Positions 8,032 to 17,306 of a DNA stretch of 64,000 bases are shown piece by piece (position 1 is the stretch's first letter; each line of letters begins with the position of its first letter). The DNA is from Saprospiraceae bacterium (GTDB taxonomy: Bacteria; Bacteroidota; Bacteroidia; Chitinophagales; Saprospiraceae). Position numbers and translations under genes: made by a program. Below the pieces are notes generated by a model. The model had not been told where the DNA came from and did no database searches. It was given only the letters and a program-made list of their open reading frames with translations. Location of the stretch: contig JADJTQ010000002.1 in assembly GCA_016711125.1 (NCBI GenBank), positions 558,001 through 622,000 of the forward strand, written 5' to 3'.

Positions 8032-8427
8032 TTAAACAGCAAGTTCTTCTACGAGTTTGGAAATTTGGGCCAGTCTGCTCTTGTCAAGCGAGTAATAAAT
8101 GAACTTTCCTTGTCGGTCAGTTCGCACTACGCCAGCACGTCTTAAAATGGCCAGGTGTTGGGAAGCAACAGATTGTTCTAATCGAAGTTTGATATAAATG
8201 TCAGTGACAGTCATGGATTCACCTTCCTCCAAGAGATCAATTATTCTTTGCCGTAGCTTGTGATTGACTGCTCTTAGAACGAGGACGGCTTTTCGCAGTT
8301 CTGCATAGTCGAGAAGGATATCCTTCTTTCCATGCTTCAGCGTGACATTTTCGTTCTTCTGCTTTCTCATATCTAAGTATTTTACAATTTTTGGAATCCT
8401 CTCATTCCAATACCAAAACTGTACCAA
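8032..8427 (-). CDS. ArsR-type winged-helix transcriptional regulator
   Basis: The winged-helix core is LEQSVASQHLAILRRAGVV with wing DRQGKFIYYSLDKSR. The N-terminus is lysine-rich. A Met at residue 20 (start 8370) would give a more usual 112-residue protein, and both starts lie downstream of the promoter element at 8479-8486. No cysteine metal site is present. Paralogous to the regulator at 7519-7827. The pair sits between lspA and tsaB with no evident target, so autoregulation or a distant regulon is likely (inference). Confidence 0.88.
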   Translation of the reverse strand: MVQFWYWNERIPKIVKYLDMRKQKNENVTLKHGKKDILLDYAELRKAVLVLRAVNHKLRQRIIDLLEEGESMTVTDIYIKLRLEQSVASQHLAILRRAGVVRTDRQGKFIYYSLDKSRLAQISKLVEELAV

Positions 8428-8478
8428 AATTTATAATACGACTGAAGAACTCGCCGGTATGATTGAATAGTACAGTTG

Positions 8479-8486
8479 CAAAGATA
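8479..8486 (-). promoter_or_regulatory. Bacteroidota -7 element before the second ArsR gene
   Basis: The minus strand reads TATCTTTG, a perfect TAnnTTTG element, about 52 bases before the longest possible start of the 8032-8427 gene. Confidence 0.5.
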
Positions 8487-8533
8487 CAACAAATTTCAAT
8501 ATTTTCATATATGTAACTCACTTATAATCTAAG

Positions 8534-9211
8534 TTATAGAACTTTACGAGGTTGGGTAATATGAGGTAATTTCAGGTAGTTTGGCGTGAATTTTTTCACA
8601 ATACAATAATCTTTTTTAATATGTTTCGCACATGCAAGATTTATTAGATGTTTGGCCGAAGTGGGTTTTTCAAGCAGATTTAGCGGATCTGGTTGACACA
8701 TGTCTCCATATTTCTGGCTACCGCTACCAACAAAAGCGATCTTGGCTTGTGGATCTATGATTGCATGATGCCAGTTGCAGAATAACGTTACAACCTGTTC
8801 AGATAGTTCCATATCCAGATTGCGATCGAAAACTGCTGTGAAAACTTCATCTTTTCTGGCTTCTATCATGGGAATACAAAAATCCAGGTCGTTGTGTTCT
8901 GAAAAAATGGCGTTGGCCAGGCTCGCAAGAGTGCTGATGGCGATCAAGGGAAGATCAAGTGCAAAACAGATGCCTTTGGCCGCAGATACTCCAACCCGTA
9001 GCCCGGTGAAGGAACCAGGTCCCTGGCTAATTGCTACGGCTTCCAGATCTTCTAATGATATTTGGGCGGCTAATAAGCAGGCGTCTACATGTTTGATGAT
9101 TGAGGCAGCATGATCATTTGGGGTAAGGCTTTCTTTCAACGCTAATAACTGACCTTCGTGAGCTATTGCGACCGAGCAATTGGATGCTGAGGTTTCAAGA
9201 CAAAGTATCAT
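8534..9211 (-). CDS. tsaB: tRNA threonylcarbamoyladenosine biosynthesis protein TsaB
   Basis: TsaB is the inactive ASKHA-fold partner of TsaD in the complex that attaches threonylcarbamoyl to A37 of ANN-decoding tRNAs. The start ILCLETSASNCSVAI and the loop AISQGPGSFTGLRVG are diagnostic, and the 225-residue length is normal. The C-terminal third is divergent, as is usual. mtaB at 14000, which modifies the same base further, is in the same window but not in the same operon. Confidence 0.94.
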   Translation of the reverse strand: MILCLETSASNCSVAIAHEGQLLALKESLTPNDHAASIIKHVDACLLAAQISLEDLEAVAISQGPGSFTGLRVGVSAAKGICFALDLPLIAISTLASLANAIFSEHNDLDFCIPMIEARKDEVFTAVFDRNLDMELSEQVVTLFCNWHHAIIDPQAKIAFVGSGSQKYGDMCQPDPLNLLEKPTSAKHLINLACAKHIKKDYCIVKKFTPNYLKLPHITQPRKVL

Positions 9212-9288
9212 ATTTGGTTCATATCACGGTTTCCAATCATGATGCATGCCAGATGGTCCCAGAGCCCCAAAACAAGAGAACAAACGGT

Positions 9289-10920
9289 TTAATTCTTACG
9301 AAGGTACCGTTGATAGACATCCGGCTGCCGAAGTATATCACTTGCCAGTTTGATATCGTTGTCATTTTGCAAGGTCTTTTCTATTCTCCCTGTCTGATAT
9401 TGATACCGGCTGACAATCTCTCGTTCGAGCAATGAAATGATCTCTTCTTTATTTTCTTGAAGATCGTCAGATTTCTCCTGGTTAATCTTTGCCTGCACCT
9501 CCTTTAGGTTTGAACTCAATAGGTCCAGAAAGTGGTCTTCTTCAGCCGCAGCAAGAAGTTCTTCTATTTCCTGTTCTGTATCCGTTTTGAAGTCTATCTG
9601 CTTGTCGTGGATGAAATTCACGAAATCATCGAATTCCGAGAAACGAAAATCTTTGGCAGGGCCGATGTCAGCGTGTTTTTGATGAAACATAGTGGCATAG
9701 TGAAAGATCAGATCGTTCTCATCAAGAAACTTAACTATAGCCGATTGGTTTTGATCGCCGGTCGGTACATCGGGGATGATACCTCCACCATCAAGCACTT
9801 TTCGACCACCCCTCGTCTTAAAGACTGCCCTTTGATCGTCTGGAATATCGATCGGCTCACCATCTTCGTAGCTTACACTTTGAATGCATCGACCACTTGG
9901 AATATAGTATTTCGCCGTTGTCAGTTTAAGTTTAGCATTATACTCCAGATCAACAGTATTTTGCACTAACCCCTTGCCATAGGTCCTGTCACCCAAGATA
10001 ACCCCCCGATCAAGATCTTGAACCACTCCGCTTACGATCTCTGATGCAGAGGCACTGTATTTATTAGTTAAGATCACCAAAGGTAAGTCTGGCACGGTAG
10101 GCTGGTCAGTAGTATTGAAACTGCGATCACGATCTCTTACCTTTCCTTTGGTCGTTACGACCACCTCATCTTTGGCGATAAAGAGATTGCTAATACTGAC
10201 CGCCTCTCTTAGATACCCCCCGCCATTATTACGAAGATCGAAAATCAGACCCTTCATATTTGGGTGCTCTTTTCGAAGTGTTTGAATTGCATTCTCTACA
10301 TTCTTTCCGGCATTGTTCGTGAAAGTATTCAATACTACGTAGCCGATATCGTCAGCAATCATCCCAGAATAAGGCACATTTTTCACTGCAACTTCATCCC
10401 GCTTTACTGATACTGTCCGGTCCTGGTCTTCACCTGGTCTTCTGATCGTCAGGCTCACCTCTGTTCCTGGAAAACCTTTCAAAATATCGTTGACTTCATC
10501 CGTTTTTTTGTCTTTAGCATCCCTTCCCTCTACCGCAATGATCATATCACCAGCCCTTAATCCGGCTTCGATCGCGGGACCGCCTTCATATGGATCAACA
10601 ATGGTTACGTAATCCCCCATCTTACGTACATTGGCTCCAATACCATCATACTTTCCTTCAGCCATGTATCGATAGCTTTCAATATCCGTCTCGGAGATAT
10701 AGTTGGTATAGGGATCCAGCGTTTCCAGCATTGCCTCAATGCCCGTCCGCATTAACCTGGCTGGATCAATATCATCGACATAGTGCGTGTTAAGCTCTTT
10801 GTAGATGTTGGCAAATATTTCCAGGTTCTTACTGATCTCAAATTGTTTGTTGTCACCTTCGACAAAGGCAAAAAAGGCAATAATCAGCAAGGCAAATGTG
10901 GTAAGTTTAATATATTTCAT
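9289..10920 (-). CDS. S41-family C-terminal processing peptidase (CtpA-like) with PDZ domain
   Basis: I start at the Met at 10920, which begins a clean signal peptide (KYIKLTTFALLIIAFFAF); an in-frame extension to 11007 adds 29 residues with no family feature. A PDZ domain (GAGL-type carboxylate loop GPAIEAGLRAGDMI) precedes the S41 protease domain. That domain has the nucleophile Ser in TNKYSASASEIVSG and the general-base Lys in DRTYGKGLVQ. Such proteases trim or degrade periplasmic proteins from their C-termini. The C-terminal 120 residues are charged and helical, and LLEREIVSRYQYQTGRIE near the end is usual in the Bacteroidota version. Confidence 0.93.
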   Translation of the reverse strand: MKYIKLTTFALLIIAFFAFVEGDNKQFEISKNLEIFANIYKELNTHYVDDIDPARLMRTGIEAMLETLDPYTNYISETDIESYRYMAEGKYDGIGANVRKMGDYVTIVDPYEGGPAIEAGLRAGDMIIAVEGRDAKDKKTDEVNDILKGFPGTEVSLTIRRPGEDQDRTVSVKRDEVAVKNVPYSGMIADDIGYVVLNTFTNNAGKNVENAIQTLRKEHPNMKGLIFDLRNNGGGYLREAVSISNLFIAKDEVVVTTKGKVRDRDRSFNTTDQPTVPDLPLVILTNKYSASASEIVSGVVQDLDRGVILGDRTYGKGLVQNTVDLEYNAKLKLTTAKYYIPSGRCIQSVSYEDGEPIDIPDDQRAVFKTRGGRKVLDGGGIIPDVPTGDQNQSAIVKFLDENDLIFHYATMFHQKHADIGPAKDFRFSEFDDFVNFIHDKQIDFKTDTEQEIEELLAAAEEDHFLDLLSSNLKEVQAKINQEKSDDLQENKEEIISLLEREIVSRYQYQTGRIEKTLQNDNDIKLASDILRQPDVYQRYLRKN

Positions 10921-11014
10921 CGTCAAAAAACAATTGATAAGAAGATAACGTGTCTGGAGTTTCAGATGTTTCGCAAACTGTCTTTTCGGGCCATTATTTG
11001 AATCCAAAAGTGCC

Positions 11015-11794
11015 TTAAAGCCCGCTTTGTTGGGTAAATGTCAAAATAATCTCCTGCAAACGCCGGGGTGCATCAACATGGATCCAATGTCCGGCGGAAT
11101 CAATAGATGCTAGCTTATTATTCGGAAACCAATGGTCTATTTTTGTCAGATGTTCATCCAATATGTAGTTGGATTGACCTCCCCGTACAAAAAGAGTTGG
11201 CCCGTAAAACGGAGCATCTTCGAAAACAGGAGCACTGAGTAGTGCCTGATAATTATCGCTAACCGCCTCAAGATTCACTTTCCAGCGATAAGATCCATCT
11301 TTATTCCGGGAAAGGTTTTTCATGAGAAAATGGACAACTGACTTACTGTTGATCGTCTGACTTAAATCCTCTAAAACTTCCTGACGACTAGTTATAGATT
11401 CAATATCAATATTCTGAAGGGCCTGTAGAATAATTTCATGGCCGCCTGGATACTCAATGGGAGCAATATCTATTACGATGAGGGCTTTAACCAATTCAGG
11501 TTGGGCCAAGGCCAGCTGCATTGCTGTTTTACCACCCATGCTGTGACCTAAGATAATAGCACCCTCAAACATCCATTGGGCTTCCATCGTCTCCCGGACG
11601 TCTTCAGCCATCACCATATAGTCCATTCGTGAGTCCCAGCTGGATTTACCATGATTTCGCAGGTCCATCAAATAGGTGAGGTAGTGATCACTTACATCGA
11701 GGCCAAAAGATTGCCAGTTATCCAGCATACCTAACATACCGTGCAGAATGATCAGCGGTGTACCAGAACCAAATGATTTGAAATGAAGTTGCAT
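11015..11794 (-). CDS. Alpha/beta hydrolase (YbfF-type esterase)
   Basis: A 259-residue soluble alpha/beta hydrolase without a signal peptide. The oxyanion region is ILHGMLGMLDNW, the nucleophile elbow is GHSMGGKTA with catalytic Ser, and the catalytic His lies in DSAGHWIHVDAP. LRNHGKS is the typical strand-4 loop of YbfF-like carboxylesterases. The natural substrate is unknown. Diverges from uvrB with 63 bases between likely starts. Confidence 0.88.
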   Translation of the reverse strand: MQLHFKSFGSGTPLIILHGMLGMLDNWQSFGLDVSDHYLTYLMDLRNHGKSSWDSRMDYMVMAEDVRETMEAQWMFEGAIILGHSMGGKTAMQLALAQPELVKALIVIDIAPIEYPGGHEIILQALQNIDIESITSRQEVLEDLSQTINSKSVVHFLMKNLSRNKDGSYRWKVNLEAVSDNYQALLSAPVFEDAPFYGPTLFVRGGQSNYILDEHLTKIDHWFPNNKLASIDSAGHWIHVDAPRRLQEIILTFTQQSGL

Positions 11795-11857
11795 ACAAGT
11801 ATTGTTGAAAGACTGAATGATACCAAAATCTTTTATTATTGCACAGGAGTAACGATT

Positions 11858-13870
11858 ATGAGTTTTAAATTGGAATCACCGTTCGAGCCCACGGGCGATC
11901 AGCCGGAGGCCATACAGCAGTTGACAGATGGACTCCTCGCTGGTGAAAAAGCTCAAGTACTCTTGGGAGTCACTGGCTCAGGAAAAACCTTCACTATCGC
12001 TAATGTCATTGAAAAAGTGCAACGCCCAACCCTGGTTTTGACACACAACAAAACCTTGACAGCTCAATTGTATTCGGAGTTTTTGTCTTTCTTTCCGCAT
12101 AATGCCGTAGAGTATTTTGTGTCTTACTATGACTATTATCAGCCTGAAGCATATATGTCTGTCTCAGACACTTATATCGAAAAGGATCTCGCTATCAATG
12201 AGGAAGTTGATAAGTTGAGATTGCGGGCTACATCTTCCCTTTTGTCTGGAAGACGAGATATTATCATCGTGGCGTCCGTATCTTGTATATATGGTATGGG
12301 TAATCCTGAAGACTATAAGACTGGCATCATCCGAATCTTTAAAGGACAGGTTTTGCCAAGAAATAGCTTCTTGTATTCATTGGTAGATAGTCTTTATTCC
12401 CGAACTGAATTACGGTTTGATCGCGCTACCTTTAGAGTAAGAGGTGATACCGTTGATATTAACCTTCCCTATGTTGACTACGGCTATCGGGTAAGTTTTT
12501 TTGGAGACGAAATCGATGAAATTCAACGAATTGAAATTGAATCGGGAAAAAGGATAGAATCATTGGATCATGCGGCTATATTTCCGGCCAATCTCTATGT
12601 AGCTCCTAAAGACCGGATGAAGGGTGTTTTGGAGAGTATCGAAGATGAACTCTACGCGCAAGAAAAGTACTTTGAAATGGAATCCCGTCACATTGAAGCA
12701 AAAAGAATCAAGGAACGGGTGACTTTTGACCTGGAAATGATGCGAGAGTTGGGTTACTGCAATGGAGTTGAAAATTATTCACGATTTTTTGATGGAAGAC
12801 AACCGGGTACGAGGCCATTCTGTCTACTGGATTATTTTCCTGAAGACTATCTCATGGTCATTGATGAAAGCCATGTTACCCTACCTCAGGTACGCGGGAT
12901 GTGGGGAGGAGACCGGGCTCGCAAACTTAATTTAGTAAACTATGGCTTCCGATTGCCGTCGGCGATGGATAACCGGCCATTGAGTTTTAGTGAGTTTGAG
13001 GAGCTGGTCAATCAGGTGGTTTATGTCAGCGCAACTCCCAGCGACTATGAATTGGAGCAAACTGGAGGACTCATTGTAGAACAAGTAGTACGCCCAACCG
13101 GACTTTTAGATCCTCCTATTGAGGTGAGACCAAGTCTCAACCAGGTTGATGATTTATTGGAAGAAATCAATAAACGCATCGAAGTGAATGAACGGGTATT
13201 GGTCACTACCCTCACGAAACGAATGGCGGAAGAGCTTTCAAAATACCTGACCCGGCTGGAAATTAAATGTCGCTATATACACTCGGAAGTGGATACCATG
13301 GAACGGGTGGAAATTCTGCAAGAGTTACGGCAGGGGATATTTGATGTCTTAATCGGTGTCAACTTATTGCGTGAAGGTCTCGATCTGCCCGAGGTCTCTT
13401 TGGTGGCTATTATTGATGCCGACAAAGAAGGATTTTTACGTAACGACCGATCTTTAACCCAGACCGCTGGTCGTGCAGCACGAAATGTCAATGGAAAGGT
13501 CATTTTTTACGCTGATAAAGTCACCAATTCGATGCAACGCACTATTGAAGAAACACATCGCAGGCGATCAAAGCAAATGGCCTATAACGAGGAATTTGAT
13601 ATTACTCCCACAACTATTAAAAAATCAATGGATGTACGATCCATCCTCGATGTTCGAGGACAGGTACCGCCTAGAGCTTACCTGGAATCAGATGAACCCA
13701 ATATCGCGGCAGATCCGGTCGTACAGTACATGAGTCGGGATCAAATTGAAAAAGTGATACTCGAAACCGAGCGCAAAATGAAAAGTGCTGCCAAGGATCT
13801 TGATTTCATCACTGCGGCACAATATCGTGACGAACTCTTCGCGCTTAAAAAGAGATTGAAGACGCTTTGA
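11858..13870 (+). CDS. uvrB: UvrABC excinuclease subunit B
   Basis: UvrB is the damage-verifying helicase-like subunit of bacterial nucleotide excision repair. I start at the ATG at 11858 (SFKLESPFEPTGDQPEAI), giving about 670 residues, the usual length; an upstream in-frame start at 11783 would overlap the divergent esterase. Walker A is GVTGSGKTF, the beta-hairpin region is YYDYYQPEAYM, motif II is VIDESHVTLPQ and motif VI is QTAGRAARN. The C-terminal UVR domain (EKVILETERKMKSAAKDLDF) binds UvrC. It is a likely downstream partner of the alkyltransferase-like protein at 3036. Confidence 0.97.
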   Translation: MSFKLESPFEPTGDQPEAIQQLTDGLLAGEKAQVLLGVTGSGKTFTIANVIEKVQRPTLVLTHNKTLTAQLYSEFLSFFPHNAVEYFVSYYDYYQPEAYMSVSDTYIEKDLAINEEVDKLRLRATSSLLSGRRDIIIVASVSCIYGMGNPEDYKTGIIRIFKGQVLPRNSFLYSLVDSLYSRTELRFDRATFRVRGDTVDINLPYVDYGYRVSFFGDEIDEIQRIEIESGKRIESLDHAAIFPANLYVAPKDRMKGVLESIEDELYAQEKYFEMESRHIEAKRIKERVTFDLEMMRELGYCNGVENYSRFFDGRQPGTRPFCLLDYFPEDYLMVIDESHVTLPQVRGMWGGDRARKLNLVNYGFRLPSAMDNRPLSFSEFEELVNQVVYVSATPSDYELEQTGGLIVEQVVRPTGLLDPPIEVRPSLNQVDDLLEEINKRIEVNERVLVTTLTKRMAEELSKYLTRLEIKCRYIHSEVDTMERVEILQELRQGIFDVLIGVNLLREGLDLPEVSLVAIIDADKEGFLRNDRSLTQTAGRAARNVNGKVIFYADKVTNSMQRTIEETHRRRSKQMAYNEEFDITPTTIKKSMDVRSILDVRGQVPPRAYLESDEPNIAADPVVQYMSRDQIEKVILETERKMKSAAKDLDFITAAQYRDELFALKKRLKTL

Positions 13871-13974
13871 TTGGAAGCAATTCTATCCGACATCCCTGGC
13901 TATCCTAATATTGACTTTGCTACCAAGGCTGGCTTAAATATCAGTTCAATCTAGAATAGTAAGGATGAATCCCT

Positions 13975-13982
13975 TATTTTTG
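13975..13982 (+). promoter_or_regulatory. Bacteroidota -7 element before mtaB
   Basis: TATTTTTG, an exact TAnnTTTG match, ends 17 bases before the mtaB ATG, giving a very short leader. Confidence 0.5.
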
Positions 13983-13999
13983 CAGCTCATTTTTAGATA

Positions 14000-15325
14000 A
14001 TGGCAACACCGGTTAGCGTATCCTTTCATACTCTTGGATGCAAACTCAATTTTGCAGAGACCTCAAGTATTCGACAACAATTTGAAGCAGCCGGGTATCA
14101 CGTACATCCGTTTGATAATGGAGCCGATATTTGTGTGATTAACACCTGCAGCGTGACCGATTTTGCCGACCGTAAATGCCGGAAAGCAGTACGTCAGGCT
14201 CTGCATAGGAATGCCGACAGTAAAATCGTGGTCATTGGATGTTATGCTCAACTGAAACCCCATGAGATTGCGGATATCGAAGGAGTGGACCTGGTGTTGG
14301 GCGCTTCAGAAAAATTTAATTTATTAAACTACGTTGATCGCTTAGACAAAGCTCCGGGGAAGGGATGGGTGAAGGCAGATGACATTGAGAGTGTTCAAAC
14401 CTTTACTGACGCCTTTTCGTATGGTGACCGGACCCGGTCTTTTTTAAAGATACAAGACGGTTGTGATTACAACTGTTCCTTTTGTACGATACCTCAAGCC
14501 AGAGGGAAAAGTCGAAGTGACAGTATCGAGCATGTCACCTCAAATGCAAGATTGATAGCAGAGCGAGGTATCCGGGAGATTGTATTAACAGGAGTTAACA
14601 TCGGAGACTTTCGGGACCCTCTAAATGAATCAGGACGTTTCGCTGATCTCGTAAGAGCTTTAGAAACAAACACCGACGTGCCCAGATATCGAATATCTTC
14701 AATTGAACCCAATCTTTGTTCTGATGAAGTGATAGACCTGGTAGCACAGTCTGGAAAATTCATGCCGCATTTTCATATGCCATTGCAATCTGGCAATGAC
14801 AAACAGCTAAAACTGATGCGCAGAAGATATAAAAGGGAGCTATATTTTGACCGGGTAGCTCACATCAGGCAATCAATCCCCCATGCCTGTATCGGAGCCG
14901 ATGTTATTGTTGGATTTCCGGGAGAGCTGGAAGAAGATTTCAATGAGACCAAACAATTTCTAGCTGATCTGGATGTCAATTATCTTCACGTCTTTACCTA
15001 TTCTGAAAGAGCCAATACTCCGGCTATAATTTTGCCTGGGAGCGTATCCATGGAGATTAGGCGTGATCGAAACGAGCAACTTCGTAGATTATCATTGCGT
15101 AAACAGCGTCAATTTTATCAGAAGTTTTTAGGTTCATCGCGGCCCGTACTCATAGAAAAAAGCAAAAAATCAGGCTTCCTTAACGGCTTTACAGACAATT
15201 ATATCAAAGTTCAGCTACGGGAAGAAAAAGGCCTTTCCGTCAATGAGATCTTTAATCTCCATCTGCACCGCATAAGTGAAAAAGGCATCGTCGAAGCTCA
15301 GCTTAAAAGTGAAATCCAAGCGTGA
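14000..15325 (+). CDS. mtaB: tRNA t6A37 methylthiotransferase
   Basis: MtaB is a radical-SAM enzyme that adds a methylthio group to t6A37, giving ms2t6A in tRNA. The N-terminal MTTase domain has three cluster cysteines (FHTLGCKLNFAE, NTCSVTDF, VIGCYAQ). The radical-SAM CxxxCxxC is CDYNCSFCTIPQARGKSRS. Further family blocks are MPLQSGNDKQLKLMRRRY and ADVIVGFPGE, and a TRAM-like C-terminus follows. Length (441) is normal. Its 3' end overlaps the convergent outer-membrane protein gene by 23 bases. Confidence 0.95.
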   Translation: MATPVSVSFHTLGCKLNFAETSSIRQQFEAAGYHVHPFDNGADICVINTCSVTDFADRKCRKAVRQALHRNADSKIVVIGCYAQLKPHEIADIEGVDLVLGASEKFNLLNYVDRLDKAPGKGWVKADDIESVQTFTDAFSYGDRTRSFLKIQDGCDYNCSFCTIPQARGKSRSDSIEHVTSNARLIAERGIREIVLTGVNIGDFRDPLNESGRFADLVRALETNTDVPRYRISSIEPNLCSDEVIDLVAQSGKFMPHFHMPLQSGNDKQLKLMRRRYKRELYFDRVAHIRQSIPHACIGADVIVGFPGELEEDFNETKQFLADLDVNYLHVFTYSERANTPAIILPGSVSMEIRRDRNEQLRRLSLRKQRQFYQKFLGSSRPVLIEKSKKSGFLNGFTDNYIKVQLREEKGLSVNEIFNLHLHRISEKGIVEAQLKSEIQA

Positions 15326-15878
15326 CCATCATCATAACAGGTCTGGTGTCTTTGACATTCTTCATGAAATCAGTCAAACCGGGTTCCAGTGATAAATCTA
15401 CTGAGAGCAATGAAATATCTACTCCATTATTAAAATGTACTCCAAATATTCCACTGTTGAGATCTTCAAACTTGACATTGCCTTTCACCCCTGCAATAAA
15501 TGAAAACGCCCCCGAGGCGGATAAGCGCCAGTTGAAATTTCTTGTTGCAATAAGGCGTGTTTCCACTCCACAAGTAGCTTTCAGTAGGTCAAATCCATTT
15601 TTCACCTTAAAAAATTGGGTTTCCTTTGGATGAGACTGGACGTCCATATGCATTTTTGCATAGTATCCTCCCAACTTGAAGTAGGTGTTTTCTTCGGCAC
15701 CCAATCTTACTTCAACCCCCAGGACGGTGCCGGTTTGGCTTAATTTCAGGATAGAGATATCGTCTCTCAAAAAGTCATTCCAGATAAGTCCTGTCTTGAG
15801 AACTACACCACCTGACTGAGCTCTGGCTGTCATCAAACATCCAATTGAGCACAGGAAGCATATGAGGTATTTCATGTT
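15303..15878 (-). CDS. Predicted outer-membrane beta-barrel protein
   Basis: I start at the Met at 15878 (KYLICFLCSIGCLMTARAQ), which gives a clean signal peptide cut after ARAQ. The rest, about 170 residues, alternates polar and hydrophobic residues with repeated aromatic strand ends. It finishes in VTLGFHF, the terminal aromatic typical of barrels assembled by BamA. It resembles the porin-family small barrels of Bacteroidota; no specific function is evident. Confidence 0.72.
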   Translation of the reverse strand, partial: NMKYLICFLCSIGCLMTARAQSGGVVLKTGLIWNDFLRDDISILKLSQTGTVLGVEVRLGAEENTYFKLGGYYAKMHMDVQSHPKETQFFKVKNGFDLLKATCGVETRLIATRNFNWRLSASGAFSFIAGVKGNVKFEDLNSGIFGVHFNNGVDISLLSVDLSLEPGLTDFMKNVKDTRPVMMMVTLGFHF

Positions 15879-15926
15879 GAGACAAAGATAATAAAGTCGT
15901 GAGCTGAAATCAGGGGAGAAAAGGGG

Positions 15927-15962
15927 CAAAAAAATAAGCGCCAGTTTCTTACGATCTGGCGC
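15927..15962 (-). terminator. Terminator downstream of the 27-codon reading frame
   Basis: On the minus strand a 7-bp GC-rich stem (GCGCCAG at 15956-15962 with CTGGCGC at 15938-15944, 11-base loop) runs into a T-rich tract (15927-15936). The only minus-strand candidate upstream of it is the tiny reading frame at 15989-16072, or a small RNA. Confidence 0.65.
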
Positions 15963-15988
15963 CCATTCACCCTTACAACAAAATTTGA

Positions 15989-16072
15989 TTATGATGAGTC
16001 AGATTTGAACTCTAACTCGTTTTCAGTTCTACATGTAAAGTTGAAATTTTTAAGTCTTTTTCTCAACCCCAT
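15989..16072 (-). CDS. Candidate 27-residue small protein
   Basis: An ATG-started minus-strand frame encodes 27 residues, MGLRKRLKNFNFTC continuing to ELEFKSDSS. The N-terminal half is basic, the C-terminal half acidic, with a single Cys. A strong terminator follows its stop by about 27 bases, which indicates that a short transcript ends here. It lies in the 255-base gap between the barrel protein and lgt. No family is recognised; a non-coding small RNA with the same terminator is the alternative. Confidence 0.35.
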   Translation of the reverse strand: MGLRKRLKNFNFTCRTENELEFKSDSS

Positions 16073-16104
16073 ATTGATGGGGTACTTTAAAGCCATTATA
16101 ATCC

Positions 16105-16112
16105 TATTTTTG
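16105..16112 (+). promoter_or_regulatory. Bacteroidota -7 element before lgt
   Basis: TATTTTTG, an exact TAnnTTTG element, 21 bases before the lgt ATG at 16134. A weak TTTAA sequence 19 bases upstream could be the -33 part. Confidence 0.5.
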
Positions 16113-16133
16113 ACACACTAAATACAATACAGG

Positions 16134-17306
16134 ATGTATCCTGATCTCAGTTACTTATTACACGATCTCATTGGCACACGCGTAGACAATGGCTTTTCCT
16201 TGATCAAGACGTTTGGCTTTGTGTTGGCTCTTGCTTTCCTCGCGGCACGATTTGTTTTTGGTAAAGAACTCTTGAGGATGGAGCAAATCGGGTTGCTGAA
16301 GCCGAGCAAAGAAAAAGTAAAATTGGGCTATCCCGCCGCACCGATGGAAGTACTACTTAATGGCCTCGTTGGGTTTTTTATCGGGTTTAAGGTGATCTAT
16401 CTTATTGGTCATCAAAGTGAGATCGGATCAGACGTTTTACCTTTTATTGCTTCAATGCAGGGTGATTGGTTCGGTGGTTTGGTCGGTGGCGTATTATTTG
16501 GATTTTTACAATGGTATGGCAAGCATAAAGACAGATTGCCTAAACCGGTGTCAAAAGAAATCGATATACATCCCCATCAACGGAAGACCGATATCACCAT
16601 ACGTTCAGCGATCTCCGAATATTAGGAGCTAAGCTCTTTGCCATTTTTGAAAGTGCAGAAAACGTTAGGCATTTTTTGAAAACCCAATTGGACAGTTTTT
16701 TTCCGGTAGTGGTTTGGCGATCTATGGTGGCCTGATCGTTGCCTTTTTTTACATCTTTTGGTATGTGAAACAAAAGGGCATGAAACCGATACATGTCATG
16801 GATGCCGCTGCACCTGCAATGATCATGGGGTATGCGGTAGGGAGGATTGGATGCCAACTGGCTGGTGATGGTGATTGGGGTATAGTAAATGCCATGCCCG
16901 AGCCTTCATGGTGGTTTTTACCGGACTGGATGTGGGCCTACGATTATCCTCATAATGTACTGAATCAAGGTATCCCAATCGAAGGCTGCGAAGGTAATTA
17001 CTGCCGACGATTGGCAGAAAAAGTATTTCCGACACCATTTTATAAGTCACAGCAAGCCTGACTATATTTCTCATTTTATGGGTGCTTCGCAAGAGAATCA
17101 AAATTGCCGGAATGATCTTTTTCATCTATGTCATTCTGAATGGATTTGAACGTTTTTGGATCGAAAAAATCCGGGTCAATGATAAAATTCCATTTCTCGG
17201 TATGAATCCGTCTCAGGCTGAGATTATTTCTTTCCTCCTTTTCTTTATAGGTATCATTGGATGTCTGATATTATATCGAAGGGATCGGTCAGGAGTTGCT
17301 GCCTGA
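16134..17306 (+). CDS. lgt: Prolipoprotein diacylglyceryl transferase, interrupted by three frameshifts
   Basis: Lgt moves diacylglyceryl from phosphatidylglycerol to the lipobox Cys of prolipoproteins, the step before LspA. The sequence is readable only across three frames. Frame one covers 16134 to about 16617 (PAAPMEVLLNGLVGFFIGF). Frame two gives ILGAKLFAIFES. Frame three holds the family signature SGSGLAIYGGL and the core YAVGRIGCQLAGDGDWG. Frame one resumes as the last transmembrane part (LTIFLILWVLRKRIK onward). The breaks are one missing G near 16617, one missing T in 16672-16677 and one missing base near 17045. Many genes in this window encode lipoproteins and lgt is normally essential in such bacteria, so sequence error is the likely cause. 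The end overlaps the convergent glycosyltransferase by 18 bases. Confidence 0.88.

Noticed and set aside
16134..17306. Programmed frameshifting in lgt
   Set aside because: Three separate single-base losses at sites with no common slippery sequence or downstream structure, alongside similar losses in unrelated genes, fit error better than programmed recoding.
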